A stretch of DNA of 64,000 nucleotides from JAQGMJ01 sp036498945. GTDB taxonomy: Bacteria > Pseudomonadota > Gammaproteobacteria > Burkholderiales > JAEUOS01. Of the stretch, positions 25,075-33,921 are shown piece by piece. Both the position numbers and the translations under genes were made by a program. Position 1 is the stretch's first letter. Each line of letters opens with the position of its first letter. Location of the stretch: positions 9,211 to 73,210 of the forward strand of contig DASYEQ010000063.1 of the NCBI GenBank assembly GCA_036498945.1, read 5' to 3'. The notes beneath the pieces were generated by a model, which made no database searches, was not told where the DNA came from, and saw nothing but the letters and a program-made list of their open reading frames with translations.

Positions 25075-26544
25075 TCAAATGCCCTGCGGCTGGCGCGTGT
25101 GCCAGTCGGTGGCCTGCTGGTATTGATGCGCCGCGTTCAGCATGCGGCCTTCCGCAAAATAATTCCCGACGATGTGCAGGCCCACCGGCCGGTTGCCGTC
25201 GCCGAAGCCGCAGGGGATCGACATCGCCGGCAGGCCGGCCAGGTTGGCGGCGATGGTGTAGATGTCGTTCAGGTACATCTGCACCGGGTCCGCCGCTTTC
25301 GCGCCGATGTCGAAGGCGACCGAGGGCGAAGTCGGCCCGAGGATCAGGTCGCACTGCGCGAACGCCTTCTTGAAGTCCTCGGCAATCAGGCGGCGCAGCT
25401 TTTGCGCCTTCAGGTAATAGGCGTCGTAATAGCCGTGCGACAGCACATAGGTGCCGATCAGGATGCGCCGTTTCACCTCCGCGCCGAACCCCTGCGCGCG
25501 GCTCTTCTTGTACATGTCGAGCAGGTCTTTGTACTCGGGCGCGCGGTGGCCGTAGCGCACGCCGTCGAAGCGCGACAGGTTGGAGGAAGCCTCTGCCGGC
25601 GCGATCACATAGTACGCCGGCACCGACAGCTTGCCGTTGGGCAGCGAAATATCGACCACCGTCGCGCCGAGTTTCTTGAACTGCGCAATCGCTTCCTCGA
25701 CCGCGCGGGCGACGTCGGCACCCAGGCCTTCGCCGAAGTGCTCCTTCGGCAGGCCCACGCGCAGCCCCTGAAGCGGCAAGCCCTGCAGGGGCTTGGCGAG
25801 GTCGCGCGTGTAGTCTTCCTTGTCGCGCTCCAGCGAAGTCGAGTCGCGCGCGTCGAAGCCGGTCATCACGTTGAGCATCAGCGCCAGGTCCTCGGCCGAC
25901 TTGGCCATCGGCCCACCCTGGTCCAGGCTGGAGGCGAAGGCGATCATGCCGTAGCGCGATACCGTGCCGTAGGTCGGCTTCAGGCCCGAGACGCCGCACA
26001 AGGCCGCCGGCTGGCGGATCGAGCCGCCGGTATCCGTCCCGGTAGCGGCGGGCGCCATGCGCGCCGCCAGCGAGGCCGCCGCGCCGCCGGAGGAACCGCC
26101 GGGCACCGCTTCGCGCGCCCACGGATTCTTCACCTTGCCGAAGTAAGAGGTTTCATTGGACGAGCCCATCGCGAACTCGTCCATGTTGGTCTTGCCCAGG
26201 GTCACCGCGCCGGCATTGCCGAACTGCTCGATCACGTGGGCATCGAAGGGGCTCACGTAGTGTTCCAGCATCTTCGAGGCACAGGTGGTGCGCATGCCAC
26301 GGGTGACGAAAATATCCTTGTGCGCGATCGGGATGCCGGTGAGCGGAGCGATGTTGCCGGCGGCGATGCGCGCATCGGCCGCCTTCGCCTGCGCCAGCGA
26401 AAAGTCCTCGTCCACGGTGATGAAGGCGTTGATGTCGCCATTCAAGGCGAGGGCGCGGTCGAGGAACAGCCGCGTCAGTTCGACGCTGGAGATCTTTTTC
26501 GCCGCGAGGGCCGCGGCGAGTTCTTTAAGGGAGGCGTTTTGCAT
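25075..26544 (-). CDS. gatA: Asp-tRNA(Asn)/Glu-tRNA(Gln) amidotransferase subunit A
   Basis: 489 residues of the amidase-signature family; releases ammonia from glutamine for the GatB-bound tRNA. Catalytic Lys in PIAHKDIFVTRGM and the Ser-rich signature GGSSGGAAASLAARMAPAATGTDTGGSIRQPAALCGV (Ser-cisSer-Lys triad) are intact; GLKPTYG and SSLDQGGPMAKSAEDLALML follow. Start MQNASLKELAAALAAKKISS is family-like. It follows gatC by 38 bases. Confidence 0.97.
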   Translation of the reverse strand: MQNASLKELAAALAAKKISSVELTRLFLDRALALNGDINAFITVDEDFSLAQAKAADARIAAGNIAPLTGIPIAHKDIFVTRGMRTTCASKMLEHYVSPFDAHVIEQFGNAGAVTLGKTNMDEFAMGSSNETSYFGKVKNPWAREAVPGGSSGGAAASLAARMAPAATGTDTGGSIRQPAALCGVSGLKPTYGTVSRYGMIAFASSLDQGGPMAKSAEDLALMLNVMTGFDARDSTSLERDKEDYTRDLAKPLQGLPLQGLRVGLPKEHFGEGLGADVARAVEEAIAQFKKLGATVVDISLPNGKLSVPAYYVIAPAEASSNLSRFDGVRYGHRAPEYKDLLDMYKKSRAQGFGAEVKRRILIGTYVLSHGYYDAYYLKAQKLRRLIAEDFKKAFAQCDLILGPTSPSVAFDIGAKAADPVQMYLNDIYTIAANLAGLPAMSIPCGFGDGNRPVGLHIVGNYFAEGRMLNAAHQYQQATDWHTRQPQGI

Positions 26545-26582
26545 GTTCGTGTGAAGTCCGCGGCGCGGCCGTTGACTTGAAA

Positions 26583-26870
26583 CTATTCGATCACCTTGGG
26601 CACCAGGTACAGGCCCGCTTCTACCTGCGGCGCGCTTACCTGGCTCGCTTCACGCTGGTCCGTCTCGGTGACGCGATCCTCGCGCAGGCGCTGGTTCACC
26701 TCGATGCCGTGCGACATCGGCGCCACGCCGTCGGTATTCACCGTCTTCATCTCCTCGATCAGGGCGAAGATGTCGGTCAGTTGCGCGAGCGTGGCCTGCG
26801 CCTCGGCGGCGGAGATTTCGATGCGCGCGAGATTCGCGATATGAGTGACGTCTTTGAGTTCCAGGGACAT
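26583..26870 (-). CDS. gatC: Asp-tRNA(Asn)/Glu-tRNA(Gln) amidotransferase subunit C
   Basis: 95 residues, typical for GatC, the belt that wraps GatA and GatB. MSLELKDVTHIANLARIEISAAEAQATLAQLTDIFALIEEM, VAPMSHG and the terminal QVEAGLYLVPKVIE are the family pattern (R.D...P...GlylVPkVi). First gene of the cluster, divergent from mreB over 218 bases. Confidence 0.95.
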   Translation of the reverse strand: MSLELKDVTHIANLARIEISAAEAQATLAQLTDIFALIEEMKTVNTDGVAPMSHGIEVNQRLREDRVTETDQREASQVSAPQVEAGLYLVPKVIE

Positions 26871-27088
26871 GGCGTAAGTGAAGCGCGAAAAGCCGGTGAT
26901 AAGAGCAAGGTGGGAAAGCGTTGCCCGGGCCGCCCGGCGCGAGTCTCGCGGGGCGCGTGCAAATACAGGGAAACACCTTGAATTATAAGGTAGAATCCGC
27001 GGCTATCCCGCGTGACCGCGCCACGCGCAGACAACCCCGCCCGGAGGGGGGCGGGCGAAACGCAAGCCCCTACACGAAGGCCCCTTAC

Positions 27089-28132
27089 ATGTTTGGATTC
27101 CTACGCAGCTATTTTTCCAATGACCTCGCCATCGACCTTGGCACCGCGAATACGCTGATCTACGTGCGCGGCAAGGGCATCGTGCTCGACGAGCCCTCGG
27201 TGGTGGCGATCCGCCAGGAAGGCGGCCCGAACGGCAAGAAGACCATCCAGGCCGTCGGCAAGGAAGCCAAGCTGATGCTGGGCAAGACGCCCGGCAATAT
27301 CACCGCCATCCGCCCGATGAAAGACGGCGTGATCGCCGACTTCACCGTCACCGAGCAGATGCTCAAGCAGTTCATCAAGAAGGTGCACGAGTCGCGCCTG
27401 TTGTCCCCGAGCCCGCGCATCATCATCTGCGTGCCCTGCGGCTCGACCCAGGTGGAACGCCGCGCGATTCGCGAGTCCGCCCTGGGCGCCGGCGCCAGCC
27501 AGGTGTACCTGATCGAGGAACCGATGGCCGCGGCCATCGGCGCCGAACTGCCGGTGTCGGATGCCACCGGTTCGATGGTGGTGGACATCGGCGGCGGCAC
27601 CACCGAAGTCGGTGTGATCTCGCTGGGGGGTATGGTCTACGCCGGCAGCGTGCGCGTCGGCGGGGACAAGTTCGACGAGGCGATCATCAACTACATCCGC
27701 CGCAACTACGGCATGTTGATTGGTGAAACCACGGCGGAATCGATCAAGAAGCAGATCGGCTCGGCCTTCCCCGGCTCCGAAGTCAAGGAAATGGAAGTCA
27801 AGGGCCGTAACCTGGCCGAGGGCATTCCGCGTTCGTTCACCATCTCCTCCAACGAAATCCTGGAAGCGCTCACCGACCCGCTCAATTCCATCGTCTCGGC
27901 GGTGAAATCGGCGCTGGAACAGACGCCGCCGGAACTGGGTGCCGACATCGCCGAAAAAGGCATGGTGCTGACCGGCGGCGGTGCGCTCCTGCGCGACCTC
28001 GACCGCCTGCTGATGGAAGAGACCGGCCTGCCGGTGATCGTCGCCGAAGACCCGCTCACCTGCGTGGTGCGCGGCTCCGGCATCGCGCTGGAACGCATGG
28101 AGAAGCTCGGGGCGATCTTCACCAGCGATTAA
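27089..28132 (+). CDS. mreB: Rod shape-determining actin homologue MreB
   Basis: 347 residues. MFGFLRSYFSNDLAIDLGTANTLIYVRGKGIVLDEPSVVAIR is the standard N terminus (membrane-binding start and phosphate-1 loop DLGTANT). Phosphate 2 is VVDIGGGTTEVGVISLGG, adenosine motif GMVLTGGGALLRDLDRLL. It polymerises under the inner membrane and directs lateral wall synthesis with MreC, MreD, PBP2 and RodA, whose genes follow in order. A possible -10 (TATAAG or TAGAAT near 26984-26996) lies about 95 bases upstream, without a convincing -35. Confidence 0.98.
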   Translation: MFGFLRSYFSNDLAIDLGTANTLIYVRGKGIVLDEPSVVAIRQEGGPNGKKTIQAVGKEAKLMLGKTPGNITAIRPMKDGVIADFTVTEQMLKQFIKKVHESRLLSPSPRIIICVPCGSTQVERRAIRESALGAGASQVYLIEEPMAAAIGAELPVSDATGSMVVDIGGGTTEVGVISLGGMVYAGSVRVGGDKFDEAIINYIRRNYGMLIGETTAESIKKQIGSAFPGSEVKEMEVKGRNLAEGIPRSFTISSNEILEALTDPLNSIVSAVKSALEQTPPELGADIAEKGMVLTGGGALLRDLDRLLMEETGLPVIVAEDPLTCVVRGSGIALERMEKLGAIFTSD

Positions 28133-28207
28133 GCGCAAAAGTACACCCCTACTTTTGTGCGGCCTGATCTGCATGAAAATCGCCGGCAAAGCCGGACGAT
28201 TTTCATG
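28133..28207. repeat. Double-hairpin intergenic repeat, copy 1 (after mreB)
   Basis: Two stems in tandem. GCGCAAAAGTA/TACTTTTGTGC (28133-28160, one G-U) directly follows the mreB stop; then GCGGCCTGA; then CATGAAAATCG-CCGGC / GCCGG-A-CGATTTTCATG (28172-28207), a 16-pair stem with one bulged A. A related pair of stems with the same linker occurs after mreD (29872-29932). They may act as attenuators or RNA stabilisers between mre genes. Confidence 0.7.
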
Positions 28208-28313
28208 AACGAAACCGCCACGAAAAAGCAATTGCGTCGCGCCGGTGCCTGCATGTATAAGAATCGCCGTGCGTATGATGTCTCCCTGGGTCCTCTGCTG
28301 ACCTGATCCCGCG

Positions 28314-29333
28314 ATGGAATACACCCCGCCGCCGTTTTTCCGCCAGGGGCCTTCGGCCCTGGCGCGGCTGGTCGCGTTCGCGGCGCTGTCGCTGTTCCTG
28401 CTGGTGCTGGATGCGCGCTTCAAGGTGCTGGAGCGCGTGCGCTTCGGCATCGCCACCGTGCTTTACCCCCTGCAACGCACGGTGCGCCTGCCGGGCGATG
28501 CGGTTTTCGACGCCGGCACGTATTTCGAGCGTCAGCGCCTGCTGATGGACGAAAACACGCGCCTGAAGGCGGCACAACTGGACTCGGCGCAGCGCCTGCT
28601 GCGCTCGGCGCAAGTGGAAAGCGAGAACACCAACCTGCGCGCCGTGCTGGCGATGCGCCAGCGCCTGCCGGTGGTGACGGTGGCGGCGGAAACCCTCTAT
28701 GAGGCGCGCGATCCCTTCACGCGCAAGGTGGTGATCGACAAGGGCACCAGCAACGGCATCCAGGGCGGCCAGGTGGTGGTCGACGGCGCCGGGGTGATGG
28801 GCCAGGTGACGCGCGCCTTTCCCTTCGTCTCCGAAGTCTCGCTGCTCACCGACCGCGACCAGGCGATTCCGGTGCAGGTGGTGCGCAACGGCCTGCGCGC
28901 CATCGCCTACGGTACGCCCGGCGGGGTCTCGGGCATCGGCGAAGCCGGGGCGATGGAGTTGCGCTTTCTCGCCGCCAATGCGGATGTGCGCGAAGGCGAC
29001 GTGCTGGTGACTTCCGGCATCGACGGCACCTATCTCGCCGGGCTGCCGGTAGCCACGGTGGTGCGCATCGAGCGCGAGGCTGGCTACGCCTTCGCCAAGA
29101 TCCTGTGCAAGCCTGCCGCCGGCATCGACCGCTTCGGCCAGGTGCTGGTGCTGATGAATACCGCCCGCGCGCTGCCGCCCCCGCCGCTGCCGGACGACAA
29201 CGACGAGAAGGGCGCCCGCGGCCGGCGGCCAAAGCGCCGGCCCGGCGTCAATGTGCCCGATCCCGCCGCGCTTTCCGCGCCGCCGGTGAAGACGCCGTTA
29301 CAGGCCGCGCCCGCTTTCCCGGCGAAAAAATAG
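28314..29333 (+). CDS. mreC: Rod shape-determining protein MreC
   Basis: 339 residues. Short cytoplasmic N terminus, one membrane helix (LVAFAALSLFLLVLDARF), coiled coil with FERQRLLMDENTRLKAAQLDSAQRLL...VESENTNLRAVLAMR, then the periplasmic beta-barrel pair: DPFTRKVVIDKGTSNGIQGGQVVVDGAGVMGQV...LLTDRDQAIPVQVVRNGLRAI...DVREGDVLVTSGIDGTYLAGLPV. The last 60 residues are a proline/basic-rich tail (KRRPGVNVPDPAALSAPP), a common betaproteobacterial feature. It scaffolds the elongasome in the periplasm. mreD starts 2 bases after its stop. Confidence 0.96.
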   Translation: MEYTPPPFFRQGPSALARLVAFAALSLFLLVLDARFKVLERVRFGIATVLYPLQRTVRLPGDAVFDAGTYFERQRLLMDENTRLKAAQLDSAQRLLRSAQVESENTNLRAVLAMRQRLPVVTVAAETLYEARDPFTRKVVIDKGTSNGIQGGQVVVDGAGVMGQVTRAFPFVSEVSLLTDRDQAIPVQVVRNGLRAIAYGTPGGVSGIGEAGAMELRFLAANADVREGDVLVTSGIDGTYLAGLPVATVVRIEREAGYAFAKILCKPAAGIDRFGQVLVLMNTARALPPPPLPDDNDEKGARGRRPKRRPGVNVPDPAALSAPPVKTPLQAAPAFPAKK

Positions 29334-29335
29334 CC

Positions 29336-29869
29336 ATGCCCGCGCCCAGCCAGCCCACCCAATACATCCTGCTGCCGGTGAACCCGTGGTTCATCGCGTT
29401 CACGCTGGTGTTTTCGCTGATGCTCAACCTGCTGCCGGTGGGTCGAGCGCTGTGGACCATGGCGTGGCCGGACTGGGTGGCGCTAACCCTGGTGTTCTGG
29501 AACATCCACCAGCCGCGCCGCGTCGGGCTGACGATCGCCTGGCTGCTCGGCCTGGTGATGGACGTGAACAATGCCAGCCTGTTGGGCGAGCATGCGCTTG
29601 CCTATTCGGTGCTTTCCTATACCGCGATCTCGATGCACCGGCGCGTGCTGTGGTTCGGCCTGCTGCGGCAGATGGTCTATGTGCTGCCGCTGTTCCTGGC
29701 CGCGCAATTGGTGATTTTGCTGGTGCGCCTGGCCGTGGGCGGCGGTTTCCCCGGCCTGTTCTATTTCAGCGGCGCCTTTACCTCGACCCTGCTGTGGCCG
29801 CTGGCCACCTACCTCTACCTGGCCCCGCAGCGCCGCCCGGCGGAGAAGGACGAAAACCGTCCCATCTAG
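29336..29869 (+). CDS. mreD: Rod shape-determining protein MreD
   Basis: 177 residues, an integral membrane protein with five to six helices: PWFIAFTLVFSLMLNLLPVGRALWTMAWPDWVALTLVFWNIHQPRRVGLTIAWLLGLVMDVNNASLLGEHALAYSVL is the MreD pattern (P.w..L.L.yW....P...gl..aw..GLl.D...g.lLG.haL.y). It begins 2 bases after mreC and is surely co-translated. Confidence 0.95.
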   Translation: MPAPSQPTQYILLPVNPWFIAFTLVFSLMLNLLPVGRALWTMAWPDWVALTLVFWNIHQPRRVGLTIAWLLGLVMDVNNASLLGEHALAYSVLSYTAISMHRRVLWFGLLRQMVYVLPLFLAAQLVILLVRLAVGGGFPGLFYFSGAFTSTLLWPLATYLYLAPQRRPAEKDENRPI

Positions 29870-29871
29870 AA

Positions 29872-29932
29872 AGCTTCGCTTTTGCGCGGCCTGACTGGCG
29901 AAAAATCGAGCGGCTTTGCCGGCGATTTCTTG
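29872..29932. repeat. Double-hairpin intergenic repeat, copy 2 (after mreD)
   Basis: AAAGC-TTC-GCTTT, then TGCGCGGCCTGA, then GAAAAATCG...CGGC-TTT-GCCG...CGATTTC. The order (A/T-rich stem, GCGGCCTGA linker, AAATCG...CGATTT stem with a CGGC/GCCG core) matches copy 1 after mreB. Together the two copies bracket mreC-mreD. Confidence 0.6.
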
Positions 29933-30163
29933 ATCTAACGGGGGCAAAAAAGGCAAAACGTCGGTTTGCGGGTGGACATGGCAGCGGTGCTGTCGCCTGC
30001 GAATCGCGCGGTGCGAATAAAGCCCGCCGGCGCGGGAGAAAAATGGGAGAATTGCGGTCTATACCGCGTCCTGCCGCGCCTATAGCAGATACCCGTGCCG
30101 TTTCGCAAAAACCAGCGCCTGTTGTTTCGCAACCGCGAGATGCCCAACCACCCCGGGCGGGGT

Positions 30164-32101
30164 GTGACTGAGCTGAAAAACGCGGAAAAGGAGCTTTCCG
30201 CCTTTCGCCTGCGCCTGGTATTCGCCGCGCTGATGGTGTTTGTCTGCTTTTGCGTGCTGTTCGGACGTTTCTTTTTCCTCCAGGTGCTGAACTACGACGA
30301 GTACCAGTCGGCCGCCGAGGACAATCGCATCTCGATCCTGCCGATCGCCCCGAACCGCGGGCTGATCTACGACCGCAACGGGGTGGTGCTGGCGCGCAAC
30401 TATTCCGCCTACACGCTGGAGATCACGCCTTCCAAGGTCGCCGACCTGGAAGCCACCATCGACGAATTGGCCAAGCTGGTGGATGTGAGCCAGAAGGATC
30501 GCAAGCGCTTCGCCAAGCTGATGGGCGAATCGAGGAATTTCGATTCCCTGCCGATCCGTACCCGGCTGACCGACGAGGAAGTGGCGCGCTTTGCCGCCAA
30601 CCGCTGGCGCTTCAAGGGAGTGGAAATCAAGGCGCGCCTGTTCCGCCAGTACCCGCTGGGCGAGACCGCGGCGCACGTGCTGGGCTACATCGGTCGCATC
30701 AGCGAAAAGGACCAGGAGCACCTGGAAGACCAGGGCCTGGAATCGAACTACAAGGGCAGCGACTATATCGGCAAGATCGGCATCGAGCAATCCTACGAGA
30801 AGGAACTGCATGGTCAGACCGGCTTCGAGCAGGTCGAAGTGGACGCCGGCGGGCGCGCCGTGCGCACGCTTTCGCGCACGCCGCCGGTCTCCGGCAACAA
30901 CCTCTACCTCACCATCGACATCGAGCTGCAGAAGATCGCCGAGCAGGCGCTGGGCGATCGCAAGGGCGCGGTGGTGGCGATCGACCCCTATACCGGCGAG
31001 GTGCTGGCTTTCGCCAGCCGCCCGGCGTTCGACCCCAACCTGTTCGTCGACGGCATCGATTCCGCCAACTGGGACGCCCTCAACACCTCGCCCGACAAGC
31101 CGCTGCTCAACCGTCCCTTGCGCGGCACCTACCCGCCGGGTTCGACCTTCAAGCCCTTCATGGCGCTGGCAGGCCTGGCGACCGGCAAGCGCACCCCGGA
31201 ACAGGCGATCGCCGACCCCGGCTATTTCAATTTCGGCGGCCACCGCTTCCGCGACGACACCCCGGGCGGCCACGGCATGGTCGACATGTATCGCTCGATC
31301 GTGGTTTCCTGCGACACCTATTACTACATGCTGGCCAATGATCTCGGCATCGACACCATCGCCAAAAACATGAAGCCTTTCGGGTTCGGCCAGCTGACCG
31401 GCATCGACATCGAGGGCGAATTGCCCGGCATACTGCCCTCGACGGCCTGGAAGGCGGCGCGCTTCAAGACCCCGGCACTGCAGAAGTGGTATGCCGGCGA
31501 GACCATCTCGGTGGGCATCGGCCAGGGTTACAACTCCTACACCCCGCTGCAGATGGCGCACGCGGTGGGCATCCTGGCTGCGGACGGCGTGATCAAGGTG
31601 CCGCACCTGGTGCGCACTATCCAGGAGGCGCGCGATCCGGCAAAAAGCCGCCTGGTGGACCCCGCCGTGCCGGCCGGCACGCCGACGCGTGTCGACATCA
31701 AGCCGGAGTACATCGCTTTCGTCAAGAACGCGATGGCCGGGGTGCCGAAGGAAGGGACGTCGGCCCGGGTGTTCGCCGGGGCGCCCTACACCAGCGGCGG
31801 CAAGACCGGCACCGCGCAGGTCTTCACCGTGCGCCAGAACGAAAAGTACAACGAGCACCACGTCGCGCAGAACCTGCGCGACCATGCCTGGTATACCGCC
31901 TTCGCGCCGGTGGACCACCCGAAGATCGCAGTGGCCGTGCTGGTGGAAAACGGCGGCTGGGGCGCCAGCGCCGCCGCCCCGATCGCGCGCCGGCTGCTCG
32001 ACTACGTGGTTGCCGGCAAGCGGCCAGACACCCCGGGCGCCGCGCCGGAAGTGGGCGGCGTGGCCACCGGCGGCGCCGACGTGGAGTCCGAACGTGATTA
32101 G
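30164..32101 (+). CDS. mrdA: Penicillin-binding protein 2 (transpeptidase)
   Basis: 645 residues from the GTG at 30164, chosen because MTELKNAEKELSAFRLRL matches known betaproteobacterial PBP2 N termini and GGGCGGGG precedes it; in-frame starts at 30095 (GTG) and 30140 (ATG) are alternatives. One membrane helix (VFAALMVFVCFCVLFGRFFFLQVL), a pedestal domain (NRGLIYDRNGVVLARN), then the transpeptidase with catalytic Ser in PPGSTFKPF (about residue 327), SCDTYYY in the SxN position (typical PBP2) and GGKTGTAQV. It crosslinks lateral-wall peptidoglycan with RodA, whose gene overlaps its 3' end. Confidence 0.96.
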   Translation: MTELKNAEKELSAFRLRLVFAALMVFVCFCVLFGRFFFLQVLNYDEYQSAAEDNRISILPIAPNRGLIYDRNGVVLARNYSAYTLEITPSKVADLEATIDELAKLVDVSQKDRKRFAKLMGESRNFDSLPIRTRLTDEEVARFAANRWRFKGVEIKARLFRQYPLGETAAHVLGYIGRISEKDQEHLEDQGLESNYKGSDYIGKIGIEQSYEKELHGQTGFEQVEVDAGGRAVRTLSRTPPVSGNNLYLTIDIELQKIAEQALGDRKGAVVAIDPYTGEVLAFASRPAFDPNLFVDGIDSANWDALNTSPDKPLLNRPLRGTYPPGSTFKPFMALAGLATGKRTPEQAIADPGYFNFGGHRFRDDTPGGHGMVDMYRSIVVSCDTYYYMLANDLGIDTIAKNMKPFGFGQLTGIDIEGELPGILPSTAWKAARFKTPALQKWYAGETISVGIGQGYNSYTPLQMAHAVGILAADGVIKVPHLVRTIQEARDPAKSRLVDPAVPAGTPTRVDIKPEYIAFVKNAMAGVPKEGTSARVFAGAPYTSGGKTGTAQVFTVRQNEKYNEHHVAQNLRDHAWYTAFAPVDHPKIAVAVLVENGGWGASAAAPIARRLLDYVVAGKRPDTPGAAPEVGGVATGGADVESERD

Positions 32102-33242
32102 CGCGGCGCAGGTCAAGCGCGGCTGGCAACTGGCGTTCGGGCAGCTCGACTGGATGCTCCTGGCCACCGTCGCCATCCTGTTGTGCTTCGGCATGACCAT
32201 CCTGTATTCGGCCACCTATGACACGCCCTCGCGCTTCTACGACCAGATGCGCAACATCGCCATCGCCGTGCTGGTCATGTGGGTGGCGGCGCAGGTGCCG
32301 CCGCAGACCCTGATGCGCGTGGCCTTGCCGATCTACACCATCGGGATGGCACTATTGATCGCGGTGGCGATGTTCGGCGCGGTGCGCAAGGGAGCGCGGC
32401 GCTGGCTCGACCTCGGGGTGACCAGCATCCAGCCCTCCGAGATCATGAAAATCGCCATGCCGCTGACGCTGGCCTGGTATTTCCACAAGCGCGAGGCGCT
32501 GATCCGCAAGCGCGACTATTTCGTCGCCGGCTTTTTGCTGCTCCTGCCGGTGGCGCTGATCGCCAGGCAGCCGGACCTGGGCACCGCCATCCTGGTGTTC
32601 GCCGCCGGCATCTACGTCATCTTTTTCGCCGGGTTGTCGTGGAAGATCATCGTCCCGGTGATGGCCGCGGGTCTGCTGGCGATCGCCGCGATCCTCTATT
32701 ACGGCGACCGCATCTGCGAGCCCCAGGTGGAATGGCCGGGCATGCATGACTACCAGAAGCACCGCATCTGTACGCTGCTTGACCCCAGCTCCGATCCGCT
32801 CGGCAAGGGTTTCCACACCATCCAGTCGACCATTGCCGTGGGGTCGGGGGGCGCCACCGGCAAGGGCTGGCTCAAGGGCACGCAGACCCACCTCGAATTC
32901 ATCCCCGAGCGCCACACCGACTTCATTTTCGCCGTCTACTCCGAGGAGTTCGGGCTGGTCGGCAACTGCCTGCTGATGCTGATCTACCTGTGCCTGGTCG
33001 GGCGGGGGATGGTGATCGCGGCCAATGCGCCGACCATGTTCGCGCGCCTGCTGGCGGGGTCGATCAGCATGATCTTTTTCACTTACACTTTCGTCAACAT
33101 GGGCATGGTCTCCGGCATCCTGCCGGTGGTGGGCGTGCCGCTGCCGCTGGTGAGTTACGGCGGCACCGCCCTGGTCACCCTGTTTCTTGGCCTGGGCATC
33201 CTGATGAGCGTGCAAAAACACCGCAAACTGGTGCAGACATGA
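32094..33242 (+). CDS. rodA: Peptidoglycan glycosyltransferase RodA
   Basis: 382 residues, SEDS family, about ten membrane helices. Blocks: ILYSATYDTPSRFYDQMRNIAIAV, KGARRWLDLGVTSIQPSEIMKIAMPL (catalytic-region loop), ARQPDLGTAILVFAAGIYVIFFAGL, HTIQSTIAVGSGGATGKGWLKGTQT, FIPERHTDFIFAVYSEEFGLVGN and VGVPLPLVSYGGTAL. The start is a GTG at 32094, overlapping the mrdA stop by 8 bases with GGAG upstream. It polymerises glycan strands for elongation. Confidence 0.96.
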   Translation: MISAAQVKRGWQLAFGQLDWMLLATVAILLCFGMTILYSATYDTPSRFYDQMRNIAIAVLVMWVAAQVPPQTLMRVALPIYTIGMALLIAVAMFGAVRKGARRWLDLGVTSIQPSEIMKIAMPLTLAWYFHKREALIRKRDYFVAGFLLLLPVALIARQPDLGTAILVFAAGIYVIFFAGLSWKIIVPVMAAGLLAIAAILYYGDRICEPQVEWPGMHDYQKHRICTLLDPSSDPLGKGFHTIQSTIAVGSGGATGKGWLKGTQTHLEFIPERHTDFIFAVYSEEFGLVGNCLLMLIYLCLVGRGMVIAANAPTMFARLLAGSISMIFFTYTFVNMGMVSGILPVVGVPLPLVSYGGTALVTLFLGLGILMSVQKHRKLVQT

Positions 33243-33853
33243 ATTCTCGCGACACTTTCTCTTCGGCCGCCGTGCGCCTGAACCCCGCCGCGTATTTCAT
33301 CAACCACGTATTGGCGCAGCAACCCTGGGCGCGCGAGGAACTGGCGCGCTACGTCGGGCGGCGCCTGCGCCTTTCGGCCCCGCCGTTTGCCCTCGGCCTG
33401 GGTATCAACGACAGGGGCGAGGTCGCCACCCTACCGATCGGCACGGGCGAAGTCGACGTCACCCTGAGCGTGGCGGCCACCCGCGTGCCGTTCCTGTTCA
33501 TCGATCCGGAGACGGTGATGAAGGACGTGCGCATCGAAGGCGATGCGGAATTCGCCCAGACCCTGGCGCGCCTGGCGCGTGAGGTGCGCTGGGACGTGGA
33601 GGAAGATCTGAGCAAGGTCCTGGGCGACATTCCCGCGCACCAGATGATGCGTTTCGCGCGCGCCTTCGCCGCCTGGGGACGCGAGGCCGGCAAGCGCTTT
33701 GCCGAGACCACCGGCGCCTATTTCATCGACGAAAGCCCGACGCTGGTGCGGCGCGAAGCAGTCGAGGCTTTCGGGGCGGAGGTTGCCTCCCTGCGCGACG
33801 ATAATGCGCGCCTGGAAAAGCGCATCGAGATGCTGGAGCGCGGGCAAACGTAA
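33239..33853 (+). CDS. ubiJ: Ubiquinone biosynthesis accessory factor UbiJ (SCP2 domain)
   Basis: 204 residues. N-terminal SCP2-like lipid-binding domain (AAYFINHVLAQQPWAREELARYVGRRLRLSAPPFALGLGIND..., VDVTLSVAATRVPFL), middle DAEFAQTLARLAREVRWDVEEDLSKVLGDIPAHQ, the classic UbiJ block, and a C-terminal coiled coil (ASLRDDNARLEKRIEMLER). UbiJ with UbiK holds the Ubi enzyme complex and its hydrophobic substrates. The ATG overlaps the rodA stop (ATGA). ubiB lies less than 1 kb downstream. A terminator follows at once. Confidence 0.9.
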   Translation: MNSRDTFSSAAVRLNPAAYFINHVLAQQPWAREELARYVGRRLRLSAPPFALGLGINDRGEVATLPIGTGEVDVTLSVAATRVPFLFIDPETVMKDVRIEGDAEFAQTLARLAREVRWDVEEDLSKVLGDIPAHQMMRFARAFAAWGREAGKRFAETTGAYFIDESPTLVRREAVEAFGAEVASLRDDNARLEKRIEMLERGQT

Positions 33854-33866
33854 ATTGGCCGCCTGT

Positions 33867-33904
33867 AAAACAACACAGCCGCCTCAGGGCGGCTGTGTTG
33901 TTTT
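33867..33904. terminator. Bidirectional rho-independent terminator
   Basis: A 17-base perfect stem (AAAACAACACAGCCGCC and its complement) with loop TCAG, between ubiJ and the convergent PEDS1/CarF-like gene. A-rich and T-rich flanks allow termination from both sides. Confidence 0.93.
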
Positions 33905-33921
33905 GGAGATGGAGCGCAGGC

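Noticed and set aside
30080..32215. A very long open frame (over 700 codons) on the minus strand opposite mrdA
   Set aside because: Its translation is His/Arg/Gly-rich with no domain, typical of the antisense of a GC-rich gene; mrdA on the plus strand has all PBP2 motifs.
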